64,000 nucleotides of DNA from Azolla caroliniana. Lineage: Eukaryota > Polypodiophyta. Shown here piece by piece: positions 11,113 to 19,606 of the stretch (position 1 is its first letter; each line of letters begins with the position of its first letter). The position numbers and the translations under genes were made by a program. Below the pieces are notes generated by a model. It was not told the DNA's origin, made no database searches, and was given only the letters and a program-made list of their open reading frames with translations. The stretch is taken from the NCBI GenBank assembly GCA_043228905.1, contig JBHGNT010000005.1, positions 20,460,001-20,524,000 of the forward strand. The letters run 5' to 3'.

Positions 11113-11409
11113 TGTTAATACACGCGTATGATAATTACACTTAAGCACAGACGAAGACAAGATTAATCAGCATAAGCAAAACTATATTAATTCTTCGCCC
11201 TTTCATTACAAAACATCGGATCCTTTTATAGGCATCCGGCCAGATTACAATCGGTGTTCGGTAGGCAACCGTTAACCGAAACCGAATCGGTTCGGATCCG
11301 GATCGGTTACAACTACCGGATCCGTCCCTCCTAATAATTCTATTCCTATTTCTATATTTATCCGATCCGACCTTGCTTTCCCATTTGCCTTCTCTGACCG
11401 GCCAACACA
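11113..11409. repeat. LTR of the coiled-coil-ORF element (start tentative)
   Basis: The right end AACACA is followed directly by TGGCACGCCCGTGGG (11410), the same junction as in the 8195 element. The left end is placed at TGTTAATACACGCG because that gives TG...CA. On the reverse strand a good TATA box (CCTATAAAAGG, near 11226) lies within it. This again favours reverse-strand transcription, in the same sense as the coiled-coil ORF. Confidence 0.55.
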
Positions 11410-11445
11410 TGGCACGCCCGTGGGAAAGTGCATTGCACTTCGAAC
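11410..11445. other. Conserved LTR-junction block (primer-site-like)
   Basis: The block runs TGGCACGCCCGTGGG, then AAAGTGCATTGCACTTCGA. It is nearly the same at 8704-8739, and a diverged reverse-complement copy lies at 26284-26318. It contains the palindrome GTGCAATGCAC. Read forward it looks like a tRNA primer site starting TGG at the LTR edge; the donor tRNA was not identified. Confidence 0.6.
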
Positions 11446-11457
11446 CCACAACCGGCT

Positions 11458-12861
11458 TCAGTCTTCCTCCAAATTATCAGGCAAACTCCGCTCCGAGGTT
11501 TCAAGTGTTGTTTTGCCTGTGCCGTCTCCGACGTCCGATTGGATTGGCTGTCTTTTCGCATCTTGCTGCTCCGACTCTGCTTGTACCGGTGGTACCGGTG
11601 TTTCTTCTGTATCCTGTCCGGGTCTGTCCTGCTCCACCTCCGTTCCGTTCCCGGTATCGCTCTCTCCGGTTTCCACTGGTTGTGTCCTTTCCTCCCCGGA
11701 TTCGGTACTTCTCTGTCTCCACTCTGCATCATCCCCGGCATCAACCTGCTCTTGCTCCGGAAGTTCTTCCTCGGGTAATTCTTGTCGGGGTGCATTGTTG
11801 GTTGGATCCTCTTCAGCCGGTCGCTCGCCCTCACTAATGGAGATTGGCGTTGTGTGTCCCTCGGCTTCCTGTCGCAGTCGGTCCTTCTCGTACCCTTCCA
11901 ATTCTAGTTGGGTTTCGAGCTGTCCGTCATCCAACCTCTCTACTAACCCTCGGATTTCCTTGAGATGCTCTTCTGCTAGAGCATAGAAATCCTCCGACAG
12001 TTCTTCCCGGATGTTGACGATACTTTCTTCGTCCATTTTATAGAACCCATCTCCGGTTTTCTTCCGATTCTCTGCATCAGCTCGGAGTATCTGCAGTTCA
12101 GCTGCCTGTTGTGCCCATTCCCTCCAGAGCTTCTCCGTGCTTTCATTTATGCTGGCCTGAGCTCGGGTACTCCAACTTGACATGATGAACTTAATTCGGC
12201 CAACCCCTGCTTTAGCCTGTTCCGAAGCTGCTTGTTTTTCCTTCCTTATCCGTTTGATGATGTCGGCCATTAACTGAGCTTGAGCTTCAGCGTCGACTTT
12301 TTGCTTGTCACAGGTACTCCGCCATTTATTGATTTCGAAAGTTGACTTCACTTTTTCCTCGTTCCAACTCTTTGTCAGCTCCCCTACTTTCTGCCGAAGT
12401 ACTTCCATCTCTTTTCTTTGTTCCGACGTCAAGGTCTTCTCCACCGATACTTCCTCCCTTGCTTTGGACAATTCCAAGCGGTTTTCCTTGAGCTGCTCTT
12501 TCAGCTTTTCTATCTGTCGGTCGTACGTTGCTGCCTGATTCTTGATGTCCGACGTGGCCTGTTTATAATCCTTACATAGTCGGTCGAATTCCTCCGTCTT
12601 CTGTTTTAGGCGTCGGTTCGCCTGATCTCGCAACCGATCATCCCGGTCCTTTTGTTGTCGGAGTTCCTCTCGCAACCTCTCGATTTCCTGCTCCATTCGT
12701 CGGCGCAGCCTATCTTTTTCCTTTTGTAGTGTCCCGTTTTCTTCTTGTAGTCGGTCATTGGTGGCTTTGCTTCGGCGAAGGCCTTCCTCCATTCGCCGTC
12801 TGTCGTCTTCTACGGTTTGAGCCGGTTTTGAAAGGCTCAAGCCAAACCAAGCTGAGCTCAA
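11458..12861 (-). CDS. Coiled-coil protein, retroelement-associated, unknown function
   Basis: This is an uninterrupted 467-codon frame. About residues 20-340 are strongly heptad-like and charged (runs such as RLRRRMEQEIERLREELRQQ and KLKEQLKENRLELSKAREE). The C-terminal third, about 350-467, is a low-complexity acidic tail rich in Glu, Gln, Pro and Thr. The central block GDGFYKMDEESIVNIREELS is conserved in a decayed second copy at 25400-26222. No Gag, zinc-knuckle, protease or polymerase motif is present. The first residues up to about 15 are read through the hAT-like end, so the native start is probably truncated or lies further in. The frame ends about 15 bases from the junction block, which ties it to the LTR at 11113-11409. 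It could be a divergent Gag, an accessory ORF or a captured host gene; the function is not known. Confidence 0.65.
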   Translation of the reverse strand: MSSAWFGLSLSKPAQTVEDDRRRMEEGLRRSKATNDRLQEENGTLQKEKDRLRRRMEQEIERLREELRQQKDRDDRLRDQANRRLKQKTEEFDRLCKDYKQATSDIKNQAATYDRQIEKLKEQLKENRLELSKAREEVSVEKTLTSEQRKEMEVLRQKVGELTKSWNEEKVKSTFEINKWRSTCDKQKVDAEAQAQLMADIIKRIRKEKQAASEQAKAGVGRIKFIMSSWSTRAQASINESTEKLWREWAQQAAELQILRADAENRKKTGDGFYKMDEESIVNIREELSEDFYALAEEHLKEIRGLVERLDDGQLETQLELEGYEKDRLRQEAEGHTTPISISEGERPAEEDPTNNAPRQELPEEELPEQEQVDAGDDAEWRQRSTESGEERTQPVETGESDTGNGTEVEQDRPGQDTEETPVPPVQAESEQQDAKRQPIQSDVGDGTGKTTLETSERSLPDNLEED

Positions 12862-12994
12862 ACCGTTTAGGTAGGCTCAAGCCTAAGCCGAGCCGCTAAG
12901 CCGTTTTAAGTTGGTTTGGCAAAACGGTTTAGGCTTGAGCCGAGTCGATGTCGATCCCTAGGTGCAACATTAGAGTGTTGATGGAAAACTTTCA

Positions 12995-13520
12995 AGAAAG
13001 TTATTTTCTTGTGCACAACAAAATGTTTTTTGGAACACATACCTTGTATAAGAATAAAAAACTTTAGGTCAAAGGAAAAACGATTTGATGATGAATGTCA
13101 TGAAACTTAGAAGTGCCTTGTGAGTTTCAATATAGTAAAGGATAACGAAAACGATAAGAAATATTTGCATTGAGTATATTAAACTTTCTTAAAGAAAGAG
13201 AATGAGATAGGAATTTAAAAATTTCTCCAAACAAGAGAAAAACCATATGCATATTCAAGAAACTCATTTTCTTGTGCGCAACAAAATGTTTTTTGGAACA
13301 CATTCCTTGTATAAGAATAAAAAACTATAGGTCAAAGGAAAAATGGTTCAATGATGAATGTCATGAAACTTAGAAGTGCCTAGTGAGTTTCTCTATATAG
13401 TGAAGGATAACAAAAACAATAAAAAATATTTGCATTGAGTACATTATACGTTTTCAAAGAAAGAGAATGAGATGGGAATTTAATAATTTCCCCAAACACA
13501 AGAAAAAGCATATGCATTTT
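12995..13520. repeat. Tandem duplication, unit about 263 bp
   Basis: Two diverged copies start near 12995 and 13258. Shared text such as CAACAAAATGTTTTTTGG recurs at a spacing of 263 bases. The stretch is AT-rich and no gene was seen. Confidence 0.85.
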
Positions 13521-13581
13521 CTAAATCAGAAATTCAAAAAGAAGTATTGTGTACAAATTAACAATAAATACTTTTCATTCT

Positions 13582-14400
13582 CATGACACATATACATGAA
13601 AAGTAGGCTCATCACGAAATCACGCCATGAAGTTGATGATAAAACAATCTATTGCACATACTTCAATTTTGTAGAAACTTGCATGAACATGAGAAGTATG
13701 TGATTTATATCTGAGTTCAATTTTATAGTTTAGGTAATATGGTCATCGTTGTCGTTGGGTTGTTTGAGTCTCTCTCTCTCTCTCTTTTCGTAAATCAATG
13801 TTTGTTATTAAAACAAGATGATAATACAACCCTTGCTATCTTCACTCTTCATAAATAGTGATATGTGTCATTCACATGACACATACATGAAAAGTAGGCT
13901 CATCACGAAATCACGCCATGAAGTTGATGATAAAACAATCTATTGCACATACTTCAATTTTGTAGAAACTTGCATGAACATGAGAAGCATGTGATTTATA
14001 TCTGAGTTCAATTTTATAGTGTAGGTAATATGGTCATCGTTGTCGTTGGGTTGTTTGAGTTTCTCTCTCTCTCTTTTCGTAAATCAATGTTTGTTATTAA
14101 AACAAGATGATAATACAACCCTTGCCTTCACTCTTCATAAATAGTGATATGTGTCATTCTCATGACACATATACATGGAAAGTAGGCTCATCACGAAATC
14201 ACGCCATGAAATTGATGATAAAACAATCTATTGCACATACTTCAATTTTGAAGAAACTGAAGCATGTGATTTATATCTGAGTTCAATTTTATAGTTTAGG
14301 TAATATGGTCATTGTTGTCGTTGGGTTGTTTGAGTCTCTCTCTCTCTCTCTCTTTTCATAAATCAATGTTTGCTATCTTCACTTTTCATAAATAGTGATA
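13582..14400. repeat. Tandem triplication, unit about 290 bp
   Basis: Copies begin at about 13582, 13875 and 14161, each with CATGACACATA followed by AAGTAGGCTCATCACG and a (CT)n tract. The third copy is shortened to about 240 bases. It is non-coding. Confidence 0.9.
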
Positions 14401-14681
14401 GTACGAGGGAAACCCTCTCAAGTGTTATAAAACTAGATGGCATAAGTCCATCTCCTCTTGGGACAACGTCCCCATACAATATAGTTGTGAAAATTGCCAA
14501 ATCAACTTCCCATTCACCCTACGGAGTTGTTGTGTTACCCCATGAAGTCCATCAAACAAGAACCCATTTCTCATGGTCCAATTAAACCACATGCCCCAAT
14601 ACCTAAGGTAGTAAAAGACAACCTTATATGATGGTGTGGGCATAGCTTTATCTTCATCAATAAAAACTAAAACGATAAATA
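14401..14681. other. No recognised feature
   Basis: A 72-codon reverse frame (14425-14643) shows no family resemblance. The stretch lies between the triplication and the copia D LTR. Confidence 0.4.
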
Positions 14682-15147
14682 TGCAGAAGCTAAACCGATC
14701 ACAACCGGCTCAGCCAGATAGCAACAGAAACTATAGAGAATGGAATACACAGAGTAGGTGAGTGAGTGAGTGAGAGAGAGAGAGAGAGCAAGACAACAAA
14801 AATCTATTTCAAAAACACTCTGCAAACACTCTATACATACAAATGTGCATCATAACACTTTTTATACAAGTCCTTAAAGGACTGATAGAAGTACTGACAA
14901 GTACTTCAATGCTCATATTGAGCTACTAACACTAAATCCTAGGAACATAACTATCTAGTAGACGAGGAGCATACGCCTCTAATAGCCTACCTGTTTCCAC
15001 ACGGGCCCGGTTCTCTATTCTGGACACCGATCCGGCTCTTCGTTCCGAATACCGATACGAACACTGACACGGTTCCATGTTTCGGATTACAATCCGGCTC
15101 TGGCTTATTCAGCCAATCTGGATCATGTTGAGCTTGTCCGCTCAACA
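14682..15147 (-). repeat. 3' LTR of copia D
   Basis: Read on the reverse strand it starts TGTTGAGCGGACAAGC at 15147. The complement of a polypurine tract (CTCCCCCTCAAGCCC) lies just outside, at 15148-15162. The inner text parallels the LTR of copia C (CAGTCC...TTGTATAAA and a CT-rich tract). The far end at 14682 (GCTTCTGCA) is tentative. Confidence 0.7.
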
Positions 15148-16042
15148 CTCCCCCTCAAGCCCAACTTGAGGTCAGATCATGGTGTCTATCGTTGTTGGTC
15201 CTTACTTCCGGCTTCTCCTAGCGTCTTCATGCCTAGCTCGTGCTCCGATAACGCTTTCCACGACCCCTCCAGTTCAACGCACCTCGACCTTCTTGGTCGG
15301 CTTGTCTGCACAAAAGGCCCATCTCAACACCTTTGATGTTGTGACTTCAGCGCTTCTTGACCCATCAACTTCTCAGTTTTGATGTTGACTTCCGTTGCCC
15401 TCTCGTCCGCTTGGCCTTCAATTGATTTGGTTCCTCCAAATTGAACATTTCGACCGAATTGACTGCCTCCGATTCATTCCCGCTCTTGTCTGAATTGGAT
15501 GTCTCCAATTCTTCCTCGATCTTCAGGCCCTTCACCACATCAGACCATGTCCGAGTCTTGGTCTTCATTTTCCGGTTGACTCTTTCCTTCTTGACTCTGC
15601 CGCCATAGCCACTCGTTCTGACTCTATCGGATGTTTCTTTAATCGACTCGGCTCCCTTTTTCTCACCTGCTCCCCCGGTGCCTTTACATGTTCTCCCTGT
15701 TCCTGTATTTGTTCTCCCCCTCAAGTTAGGCATGTCGAGGTGTTGTAAACCGAGTGCACTCGAGAACTATCGTAACTTGTCGAGACCAAAGGGTTTGGTG
15801 AAGATATGCCAATACGTCGGAACATACACAAGTTCCACTTCACCGGAGAGGACTCGCTCACAAACAAAATGATAGTGCACCTCAATGTGCTTGGTCCGGG
15901 TATGGAAGACAGGGGGGTTCTTTGCCAAATGGATATTGCTAAAGTTGTTGCAATAGATCGTTGTCGAATCGAACACCTCCAGCCACTTGAGCCATATGGC
16001 TTCGCATGTTGCGACAACCACTCCTATATACTCGGCCTCCAT
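15148..16042 (-). pseudogene. copia D RNase H and C-terminal Pol extension
   Basis: On the reverse strand the RNase H end is read from 16042: MEAEYIGVVVATCEAIWLKW, then HTRTKHIEVHYHFVCERVL, and a stop after GLDKLR near 15767. Downstream, 15733-15365 is open for 122 codons. It starts MPNLRGRTN, where copia C reads VPHLRGRRK, and goes on through a Lys/Arg-rich stretch to KTRTWSDVVKGLK and an acidic Ser/Glu tail. Copia C has the same motif in the same place. All Pol upstream of the RNase H catalytic SSTEAEY region has been replaced by other sequence at 16043. Confidence 0.8.
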
Positions 16043-16579
16043 TCAGTCGGCCACACCAGATACTTGCTCTCCGAGCCATTTTAACCATTGGGGGCATGTC
16101 CCGTGTTGTGTTAGGACAACAAACTGTTGCCTTGGCTCCGGTCTTGGTTCATGCTCCTTCCGGAGCCATTGGGTCAACTCTTCTAGTGTCTGCTCCAGAC
16201 GACATTCATCGTGTTGCAATGTTTGAAGACCTGGTGGGGTAAGTTCCTCTATAGCCGGTTCTTGTTGAACCGTTGTCACCACTTCTATTCCTATTACTGA
16301 CTCTTCTTTTGTTCTGTGTCGCGCTTCCTTGGGCGATGTTGAAGGGCTTCGGTTGGTTCATCTTCAGCCTCTTCCTCTGCGGTTTCTTGGTTCACCCTCC
16401 GGACCGGGTCATCCTTGTCCTTGTCCTTGTCTTGCTGGTGCAACTTGATTTTGATTGGTTCGGTTGTTTTCTCTAGAACTGGCTCCACCGGCTCCTACTC
16501 TTGAGTCGTTTATACTTCCTCCTGAGGTGATTCCCCTGCCGTCCATCCGGGGTTGTGTTTTGACAGGAGTTGTTGTCGT
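16043..16579 (-). other. Low-complexity acidic/basic frames, unassigned
   Basis: Reverse frames at 16591-16409 (Gly/Arg/Gln-rich), 16488-16294 (Lys/Asp/Glu-rich) and 16282-16043 overlap in different frames and look like one decayed charged ORF. They lie directly downstream of the LTR at 16580-17105, read in the same direction. They could be a Gag leader or an accessory ORF; no motif settles it. Confidence 0.35.
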
Positions 16580-16893
16580 TGTCACAGACACCCCAACCCT
16601 AGACTACGGCGGAGCACGAATGACGAGGCTACGACCGATAAGGTTATGAACGTGGAACTCAACGTGACGAGGCTAGAAACTCACGAAGTTGGGAGCGACG
16701 AGATGAGGAACTTAAGACGCTAGGAACAATACAAGAGCATAAAGACAGAGATGTAATCAAGGAGAGAAGATTGGGCTAAACAAGAATACTAGATTAATGT
16801 GTCAGTGACTAGTGTTGAATCCCTTGAAAGGGACCACGAAGGTTACAAGTATTTATATTGTAAGTTGAAGTACATGCATTTGAATATTTTGAA

Positions 16894-16934
16894 GAATATT
16901 CTAGAACCTTCTAGAACCTTAGAACTTTCTAGAA
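16894..16934. promoter_or_regulatory. Perfect heat-shock-element array
   Basis: Five alternating GAA/TTC units spaced by exactly two bases lie at 16894-16916, and a further three-unit array (GAA-CT-TTC-TA-GAA) lies at 16922-16934. The heat-shock-factor consensus is nGAAnnTTCnnGAAn, and three units usually suffice for binding. Whether it works here is an inference. Confidence 0.6.
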
Positions 16935-17024
16935 CATTGTATATGTCTAGAGAGTATACCTAGATCATGTACATCTTATACAATGATATGTAGATCAAAT
17001 ATATTTTATACAATGCTCATATGA

Positions 17025-17073
17025 AGATGGTTGACCATGATGTATTGTTCATGTGAGGTTGTAAGTTCAATCC
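17025..17073 (+). other. tRNA-like A/B-box pair (SINE-like) in the LTR
   Basis: TGGTTGACCATGATG is followed about 30 bases later by AAGTTCAATCC, resembling pol III A and B boxes. It is one of six such pairs in the window. Confidence 0.35.
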
Positions 17074-17122
17074 TCACCAACTAGATATATTTTTGTATTG
17101 TGACATTATCCTCCCCTTTACG

Positions 17123-17776
17123 TCCGCCTAATATATTTTATGTCATTGTATTGTGTAGTGTAGGGGTGAGCAGAGACTGGAACACCAACCGGCATGAGCG
17201 ACCATGTGCGGTTCTCACCGGAGACTAGAACATCAACTAACGTGAGTGACCATGTGCGGTCCTCACTGGAGACTAGAACACCAACGGGCATGAGCGACCA
17301 TATGCAGTCCTCATCGGAGACATGAACACCAACGGATGTGAGCGACCATGTATGGTCCACACCGGGAACTAGAACACCAACGGCCATGAGTGACCACGTG
17401 AGGTCCTCACCGGAAACTGGAACACCAATGGGCGTGAGCGACCATGTGTGGTTCTCACCGGGAACTGGAACACCAACGGGCATGAGTTCGGCCCATGCTT
17501 CGAGCGCCTAGATATGAATTGATGGATTCTGGGTCTGCTTGTATACTAATGGATTCGATGTTTTCTTGTTAATGTGGGATACCTTACAGCTATGTTCCCC
17601 CAATGTCTTCTCTAGCTTCATACACACATAACTTGATACAAAGTTGTTCGTTTCATACGTAGTAAAATGCGTTTGAAAGCTCTTGAAGACATCCATCTTT
17701 TCATACCAAGCCATTAAGCTAATCTAAAATAATTATTTCATTATTTTTCATATCGTGTGTGAAGAACCGCACGACA
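17123..17776 (-). repeat. Partial gypsy LTR (FLDD lineage) with minisatellite
   Basis: Read from 17776 leftwards it starts TGTCGTGCGGTTCTTCAC and stays alignable with the LTR at 55635 for about 280 bases (shared ATGAAA...CAATTATTT, GATGTCTTCAAGA and ATCAAGTTA). Next to it, 17777-17800 is the complement of a polypurine tract (CCCCACC). The part beyond about 17490 is the 48-bp minisatellite. The LTR end is not recognisable where the LTR at 16580-17105 begins. Confidence 0.75.
17176..17488 (-). repeat. 48-bp minisatellite, about 6.5 units
   Basis: Units begin at 17176, 17224, 17272, 17320, 17368, 17416 and 17464. Each has ACTRGAACACCAAC, then GAGCGACCATGTG. Since 48 is a multiple of three, the reverse strand reads as 16-residue repeats of the type VGVPVxGExxTWSLxP without a stop (frame 17483-17118). 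Nothing shows that it is translated. Confidence 0.92.
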
Positions 17777-19036
17777 TTAAGCCCCACCAAACCTGCACAT
17801 CCACCGGTATGTGCCAATTGTGGCGAGGCTCCTCTTTTGATTACTCTACTTCATCGATGGTCAAGACAAAATCTTCTAAAGCTTCGAATCCGATTTCCAT
17901 TCTGTCTCTTCTCTTGAAGATCTTGATTCTTTTCCCGGCAATTGATAGAGCAAGTGATCTACGATTTTACTCGGACGAAGTCGATGTCGTCTGTCGAAGT
18001 CTTTCTTGTTTTTCAGCCGTGCTTTAGCCACTATATTTTCCGATTTTTGTTCCAACTGTCGAATCCTCAATGCTAGTAGATCTTCTTTGCTTATCTCATC
18101 TCGCCACGGCAATGCCAGCCATGAAACAATATTTTGTTCCACTGGCATTATCGGCTTCTGTCCGAATATGTGCTCTGTTGGCATGTATCTCGTCACCGTG
18201 CTATGAGTAGTCCTGTTAACCCATAGTAATGGCAGTAGACGCGCCCATTCTCCTATCTCCCATGGTAAGCTTCCACTAGAGCCTTCACAATCGGTCCATG
18301 TCCACGTTCCACTTTCCCATTCGCTTCTGGATTATACGCCGTGGTAAGAGATAAATTGATTCCCATCCTGGAGAAGAATTCTCTAGCTTCATTGGCATTC
18401 AACTTGCCTCTATCAGCCACTATCTTGTCGACGCATCTATATATGCAAATAACGTCTTCAAGAAGGAATATGCATACTGATGATGTCTCCTTAGTTCTCA
18501 ATGCTCGCCCTTCAACTTGATTGGTAAGCTCCCCTCTCGTGAGCACAAGATACTTTATCTGTCATTGGCCCATTGGCATCATTACAATGTCCACCATCCA
18601 TTTGTATTGCATAGCCAACGAGTAAGTTGGATGAAGTTCATCTCGATGACGAACATTCGAAAACATCTAACATTCCTTACATGTTTCCACGTAAGCTGTT
18701 ACATTCTTGTAGATACCTGGCCACCAATATTTCTCCTTAAGCTTTGCGAATGTAGCCCATATTCCTCAATGACCTGCCCAAACACTATCATCAAATTCGG
18801 ACATCAGTTTTTGTTGATCTTCCAACTTGCAGACAACTCATTGGAGTTCCATTCTTCTTCTTTGCATGCCTCCAAACAGCTCCATCCTTAAGGAAATACT
18901 TGTACGCCTTCTTCCAAATTCGGTGGAAGTCTTCCATTGACCAGGATTCATCTCTTTAGAGAGAATTCAAGTATTTCCCGATCTCCACGAATTCGCCTTC
19001 GTAGTCCTCTTCTATAAAAGTAGTCAGCACCCGAGT
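17777..19036 (-). pseudogene. gypsy Pol relic: integrase and C-terminus (FLDD lineage)
   Basis: On the reverse strand, from about 19036 down: the segment after RNase H (WSMEDFHRIWKKAYKYFLK), a degraded zinc-binding integrase N-terminus, MVDIVMMPMG followed by a TGA, then LTNQVEGRALRTKET, IVADRGKLNANEA and the catalytic NPEANGKVERGHGPIVKA (18546-18253). Then come GYMPTE-like and RQLEQKSENIV text (18196-17876) and HRRHRLR. The domain order matches the full copy at 44839-48318. The catalytic Asp, Asp and Glu are kept, but frameshifts and stops break the frame. RT and Gag are missing; the relic ends at about 19036. Confidence 0.85.
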
Positions 19037-19600
19037 GTAGGAATCGGAAGGGCCGGAATGGTTTTGGAATGGTTCGTAATGGTTCGTAACGACCAAACAA
19101 CTCGGAATGGTCGGAATGGTCGGGGCAATCCGTAGTGCAAGGGCTGAAGTTTAAGGACCATCACATGTGGGACACATGCAACTGAACATGGAGGCCATGC
19201 AACTAAAGTATTTACGCCATGTGGGACACATGTAACTGGGTTGGAGATGCAAACTAAAGCTCCTTCATGGAAGACAAATATCTTCAGGTGGGAAAAAAAT
19301 CCTAACCCTAAATTTTCTTTTCAAAGCCATATCACTCAAAAAACCCTAACCCTAATTTTTCTTATCTAAGCCATATCTCATAAACCCTAACCCGAATTTC
19401 TAAATAAAAATCCACAAAACCCTAATTTGTTAATCTGTTAATCTCGTAGGCCTAAAACTTCTGTATTCCAATCTTGGGATAGATTGTAATTTTTCTTTTC
19501 TTTGCTAATGAAAATTACCAAACTTTCTCATTTTCGTTAATTCATAAAACATAAACGCACGAATATGCTATCCTCTAGTCGAAGGCCCGGGGATCCTCCC
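19037..19600. other. Non-coding segment with telo-box motifs
   Basis: No gene was seen. AAACCCTAA-type boxes recur between about 19300 and 19440, next to repeated GGAATGG motifs near 19050-19120. It may be an LTR remnant; TGTAGGAATCGG at 19042 is a possible left end. Confidence 0.4.
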
Positions 19601-19606
19601 TCAAGT

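Larger units (their letters stand above)
7769..12960. mobile_element. Putative hAT-type element or composite bounded by inverted ends
   Basis: TAGGGATCGACA at 7769-7780 is matched by its exact reverse complement at 12949-12960. Next to each end lie subterminal repeats of the ACCGGTTT/AAACCG kind, typical of plant hAT elements (about 7785-7930 and 12830-12945). The flanking octamers GGTGAAAT and GGTGCAAC match at six of eight positions, which suits a decayed 8-bp target duplication. No hAT transposase was recognised. The interior is filled by unrelated LTR material (8195-11026 and 11113-12830), so this may be a small hAT element that received insertions. Boundaries are supported; the single-element interpretation is an inference. 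Confidence 0.5.
16580..17105 (-). repeat. LTR with heat-shock-element arrays
   Basis: Inverted ends TGTCACA (16580) and TGTGACA (17105) and a polypurine tract on the reverse strand (complement TTATCCTCCCCTTTACG at 17106-17122) mark an LTR read right to left. It contains the element arrays at 16894-16934 and a tRNA-like box pair near 17025-17073. It is related to the LTR at 24932-25382: both start TGTCACA and share a GGATT[G/C]AA-type stretch and TTCTAGAA-rich DNA. Confidence 0.65.

Noticed and set aside
17176-17488. Regular 48-base repeats resembling a CRISPR array
   Set aside because: The units are contiguous without unique spacers, in a plant retroelement LTR; this is a minisatellite.
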